DNA of 64,000 nt from CAYRGC01 sp964601225 (GTDB lineage: Bacteria > Patescibacteriota > Gracilibacteria > Peribacterales > Peribacteraceae). A model generated the notes under the pieces. That model was given only the letters and a program-made list of their open reading frames with translations. It searched no databases and was not told the DNA's origin. The DNA lies in NCBI GenBank assembly GCA_964601225.1, contig CAZRMM010000005.1, positions 1 through 64,000 on the forward strand, given 5' to 3'. Within the stretch, counting starts at the first letter, position 1. Every line of letters starts with the position of its first letter. The position numbers and the translations under genes are program-made. Of the stretch, positions 61,712-64,000 are shown in pieces.

Positions 61712-62569
61712 TCACTTATTCTCTGAGAGGGAAGTCATTCCCTTCGTCACGCCGATTGCGAGCGGGACCGTGCGGAGTGCCCGGAGATCGGCGCTTTTGG
61801 GGGTCACGAGATCGCCGTCGATAATGAGCTGCGTGGAGCCGCCGCCGTCCAGCATCATGGTTTTCCCGCGCTGTGCGCCGAACGCCAGAAGCATCCGCTC
61901 GGCGTACCGCTGCGTTGCCGCGGGCGACGTGAAGAGGAGGAGGTTCCCGTTCTGCATCGTTCCCATGAACGTGCGGCCGAGCTTGCGGTTGCCCGCCTTG
62001 CTCACGTCGGGACGCAGACCAACGATGATGTCCGGTTCGGGGAAGTCGTAGAGCGTGCCGGCGTCGTCGGCGTACGGTTCCACCGTGGCATGGCGTTTGC
62101 CGATCCTGAGAACCATCTTTTTCCCGCCGTACTCGTTTCCATCGCCGTAGCCGACGTACACGATGCCGTCGATCTTCGTCGAGAAGGCGATCGGAGATTT
62201 CGCCGGGTCGTTCATGTTGAAGAACTGCCCGTTGGCGATCGAGAGCGCGTCGTCGTGTTCCTCTTTCCACGTCTCCCACCACTCCATCAAATTCCGCCGC
62301 GCGAAGTTCGTGCCCTCGCCCTCGGTGGGGAGCACGCCGCCCTGCAAGAGTTTCACCACCGCGCCGCGGTGCGGCGAGATCACCTGTACGTATTCGCTCT
62401 TGCGGTTGCGCCAGACGGTCACGCCTTCCTCATGGCGGATCTCACGGAAGCCAGAAGGAGCGAGGCGGGGCAGGGGGAGAGGGCTTTCCTGGCCGAAGAC
62501 ATGCAGAGGCAGGAGTCCCGTCAAAACGGTTCCCAAAGCCATGCATTGAAGCGCTCGCATGGGTTTCAT
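61712..62569 (-). CDS. Secreted phosphodiester-glycosidase (NAGPA-like) domain protein
   Basis: 285 residues from ATG 62569. Signal peptide (about 1-26), then a beta-rich domain with DDALSIANGQFFNM near the start and the typical end MMLDGGGSTQLIIDGDL. The family (NAGPA domain) includes the uncovering enzyme of lysosomal targeting and bacterial exopolysaccharide proteins that cleave sugar-phosphate diesters. Substrate here unknown; likely cell-envelope polymer. The extension to 62662 adds a non-signal sequence and is not favoured. Confidence 0.85.
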   Translation of the reverse strand: MKPMRALQCMALGTVLTGLLPLHVFGQESPLPLPRLAPSGFREIRHEEGVTVWRNRKSEYVQVISPHRGAVVKLLQGGVLPTEGEGTNFARRNLMEWWETWKEEHDDALSIANGQFFNMNDPAKSPIAFSTKIDGIVYVGYGDGNEYGGKKMVLRIGKRHATVEPYADDAGTLYDFPEPDIIVGLRPDVSKAGNRKLGRTFMGTMQNGNLLLFTSPAATQRYAERMLLAFGAQRGKTMMLDGGGSTQLIIDGDLVTPKSADLRALRTVPLAIGVTKGMTSLSENK

Positions 62570-62662
62570 AATCCTCTTCGAGATCTTTTCGGGCAATGAA
62601 AGCGCGAAGTTTTCGCTCTTCCCTCTCCCGTGAAATATCGTATACTCCTGCGGCTTCCGCAT

Positions 62663-62737
62663 TCCCCTGTAGCTCAGCGGTAGAGCAGGGCGCTGTTAAC
62701 GCCAAGGTCGCAGGTTCGAATCCTGCCGGGGGAGCCA
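62663..62737 (+). tRNA. tRNA-Asn (GTT anticodon), CCA encoded
   Basis: Complete cloverleaf: acceptor TCCCCTG/CGGGGGA, D-arm GCTCAGCGGTAGAGC, anticodon loop CTGTTAA with GTT, T-arm GCAGG-TTCGAAT-CCTGC, and encoded CCA. One G-A mismatch closes the anticodon stem. A TATACT -10 lies at 62641-62646, 16 nt upstream. Confidence 0.95.
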
Positions 62738-62863
62738 CTCAAAACGACGACCGGGCTCGGCCCGGGCGGCGGTTTGACTCGGCTCGGCTGGATGAGAAGT
62801 TTACCCTGAGCGAGCCCCCAGATTTTTTCCTACTCGGCAAAGCGCAGAAGGGCGAGACGAAGG

Positions 62864-62883
62864 GAATCCTGCCGGGGGAGCCA
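62864..62883 (+). repeat. Duplicate of the tRNA-Asn 3' end (att-like direct repeat)
   Basis: 20 bases identical to 62718-62737, covering the T-arm end, acceptor 3' strand and CCA. Direct orientation, 146 bp apart. This is the usual footprint of tRNA-targeted integration. No integrase was seen; the 126-bp interval holds only a CCGGGC/GCCCGG hairpin (about 62752-62766). Confidence 0.7.
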
Positions 62884-62937
62884 TACCCACGCTGAATATT
62901 TTCAGAACGTGTATCCAGCTCAATAAAACAGTTCCTA

Positions 62938-63390
62938 TCAGCCCAGCTCTTCAGCCAGTCCGATGAGCAAGCCTTCAGGCCCACGGATGTAGCAAAGCCG
63001 ATAGGCATTTTCGTACTGCACTACGTCACCCACAAGCTGTGCGCCCAAGGGGAAAAGCCTTTCAAGAGTCTCATCCAAGTTTTTCACTGTAAACATTGCG
63101 CGGAGGTAGCCCAAAGCGTTAACAGGGGCGTTTCGGTGGTCAGCAACAGTGGCCGGAGTGATAAACCTTGATAACTCAAGTCGGCTATGGCCATCGGGAG
63201 TGACCATCATGGCAATCTCTACGCGTTGGTCACCCAATCCAGTGATGCGCCCAGCCCATTCTCCTTCAATCATTGCTCGCCCTTCGAGTTTTAGTCCGAG
63301 CTCTGTAAAAAAAGCAATGGCCTCGTCGAGAGACTCAACCACGATGCCGATGTTGTCCATTCTTTTGAGATTAGATTCTTTTGATTGCAT
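62938..63390 (-). CDS. VOC (glyoxalase/bleomycin-resistance-like) family protein
   Basis: 150 residues (ATG 63360 within the frame gives MDNIGIVVES, equally likely). One VOC module pair: DNIGIVVESLDEAIAFFTELG and the second half YLRAMFTVKNLDETLERLFPLG, ending CYIRGPEGLLIGLAEELG. Members are metal-dependent lyases, dioxygenases or antibiotic-binding proteins; the substrate is unreadable. It lies in the AT-richer DNA downstream of the tRNA duplicate and may be horizontally acquired. Confidence 0.85.
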   Translation of the reverse strand: MQSKESNLKRMDNIGIVVESLDEAIAFFTELGLKLEGRAMIEGEWAGRITGLGDQRVEIAMMVTPDGHSRLELSRFITPATVADHRNAPVNALGYLRAMFTVKNLDETLERLFPLGAQLVGDVVQYENAYRLCYIRGPEGLLIGLAEELG

Positions 63391-63518
63391 AGTAAGTAGA
63401 CAGTATCACTTTCTTGGAAAGGCTATTAATTCACAGCTAATGTAAACATGCGTATATCCAAGGATTTCAACTCCAGATAAATCCCGTAGTTCTGAAATCA
63501 CATACGTAGCAGAGCCAT

Positions 63519-63785
63519 TCATCCAAAGTTATAACTACCTCTATCAAACGACGAGCCACTTCTCTTTTTTGTGACAAGCCGAGGATCGGCGATCCGTATG
63601 GACGAATCGGAATATTTCCACAGCAAATTCTGCAATTCATTGCGCGATGTTCCCAATATTTGCATCGCAGCTTTTTCATTCTTGATAAGAAAATCAACGA
63701 GCTGAGCTACCTTCTCTTTCGATCCTTCCTCTCCTCTGCATTGCTCAAGGAGATCGCGAGCCGTGGATGTATTTAGAGAATCCAT
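63519..63785 (-). CDS. Small hypothetical protein (uncertain)
   Basis: 88 residues, mostly helical and polar (DLLEQCRGEEGSKEKVAQLVDFLIKNEKAAMQIL), no known motif. An overlapping minus frame (63467-63697) instead gives a protein with two CxxC pairs (CRIC and CYVC) that could be a zinc ribbon; only one can be real and I cannot decide. Sequence composition is AT-rich, unlike the rest of the window. Confidence 0.35.
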   Translation of the reverse strand: MDSLNTSTARDLLEQCRGEEGSKEKVAQLVDFLIKNEKAAMQILGTSRNELQNLLWKYSDSSIRIADPRLVTKKRSGSSFDRGSYNFG

Positions 63786-63872
63786 CGGTTTCCGATTCTT
63801 ACAGCATGAACGACGTCGAGCAATTCCTTTTGTTGCCGGGGCTCCGGACCGTTTCGAGGCGTAGTCGCATTC

Positions 63873-64000
63873 TTATCGGACAAACGTTACGCGGGCTGAG
63901 GTTGGCAGCGACTCAAGCACGAGTTTTCCTTCTTCCGCAGCAAGAACGCGAAATGCTTTTTCCGCTCCCGACGTTCCCGTGATGAGATATACGGCGCCGG
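63873..64000 (-). CDS. Partial CDS at the right edge, C-terminal end only
   Basis: 41 codons open from the window edge to TAA at 63873-63875, reading GAVYLITGTSGAEKAFRVLA then EEGKLVLESLP and ending VTFVR. It is protein-like in composition and unlike the other frames, but too short to identify. Confidence 0.3.
   Translation of the reverse strand, partial: GAVYLITGTSGAEKAFRVLAAEEGKLVLESLPTSARVTFVR

Noticed and set aside
63467..63697. Overlapping frame with two CxxC pairs
   Set aside because: Cannot be separated from the 63519-63785 frame; noted there as an alternative rather than called.
1..64000. Alternative genetic code with UGA as an amino acid
   Set aside because: TGA ends many genes at sensible places and forms ATGA/TGATG overlaps with real starts, so UGA is a stop here.

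Overview
The window looks like a chromosomal contig from a Patescibacteria/CPR bacterium, most likely of the Peribacteria/Peregrinibacteria type. This is inference from remembered gene families, not from a search. The pointers are: cysteine-rich solenoid proteins coupled to a VirD4/HerA-like ATPase, many Ser-rich surface proteins with SLH, Calx-beta or DUF11-like domains, and -10 boxes lying only 6-10 nt before start codons, usually without a Shine-Dalgarno site. TGA acts as an ordinary stop in many overlapping gene pairs, so the UGA=Gly code of Gracilibacteria/Absconditabacteria is excluded. The DNA is GC-rich except for a visibly AT-richer right end. No rRNA, CRISPR array or prophage was seen; there is one tRNA (Asn).

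Layout. 1-5.6 kb: two paralogous cysteine-rich proteins translationally coupled to a large ATPase. 5.7-12.7 kb: an MFS protein, MscL, PurB, an AIM24-family protein, a REP-associated transposase with REP-like hairpins, and FtsH. 12.8-20.3 kb: a PMT-type O-mannosyltransferase, an SLH/Calx-beta surface protein, TypA/BipA, an EEP-fold enzyme and a lipoprotein. 20.3-23.2 kb: an ECF sigma/anti-sigma pair and a flavin amine oxidase. 23.2-27.2 kb: a tightly overlapping zinc operon (znuA-znuC-znuB-zur-yibE/F-like) with a candidate Zur box. 27.3-41.7 kb: QueA, a lone receiver-like protein, a class A PBP, Ser/Thr-rich and SLH proteins, a hybrid-free histidine kinase, RsmE, an HtrA-type lipoprotein protease, a CuA-motif cupredoxin lipoprotein and an M23 peptidase. 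41.8-46.2 kb: a giant repeat surface protein whose signal peptide is separated from the body by a one-base frameshift in a T6 tract. 46.4-50.6 kb: an ABC transporter pair without a binding protein, an MFS exporter, and a DsbA-like protein next to a small Cys-containing secreted protein. 50.7-59.4 kb: a probable copper-handling region (csoR-copA-DUF305, a frameshifted YtkA-like protein, a polyhistidine membrane protein, two paralogous FixH/YtkA-like proteins, a DUF11-like protein). 59.4-64 kb: YdeI-like, a Met-rich secreted protein, an RlmI-like methyltransferase, a phosphodiester-glycosidase-family protein, tRNA-Asn with a duplicated 3' end, and AT-richer DNA with a VOC protein and uncertain small ORFs.

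How it fits together. Metal homeostasis is strongly represented (Zn import with Zur; Cu efflux with CsoR, plus several periplasmic or surface proteins likely to meet copper). The PMT enzyme and the many Ser/Thr-rich surface proteins plausibly form a surface O-mannosylation system. Two single-base frameshifts (46134-46139 and about 55821) need read-level checking: one could be phase variation, and either could be an assembly error.
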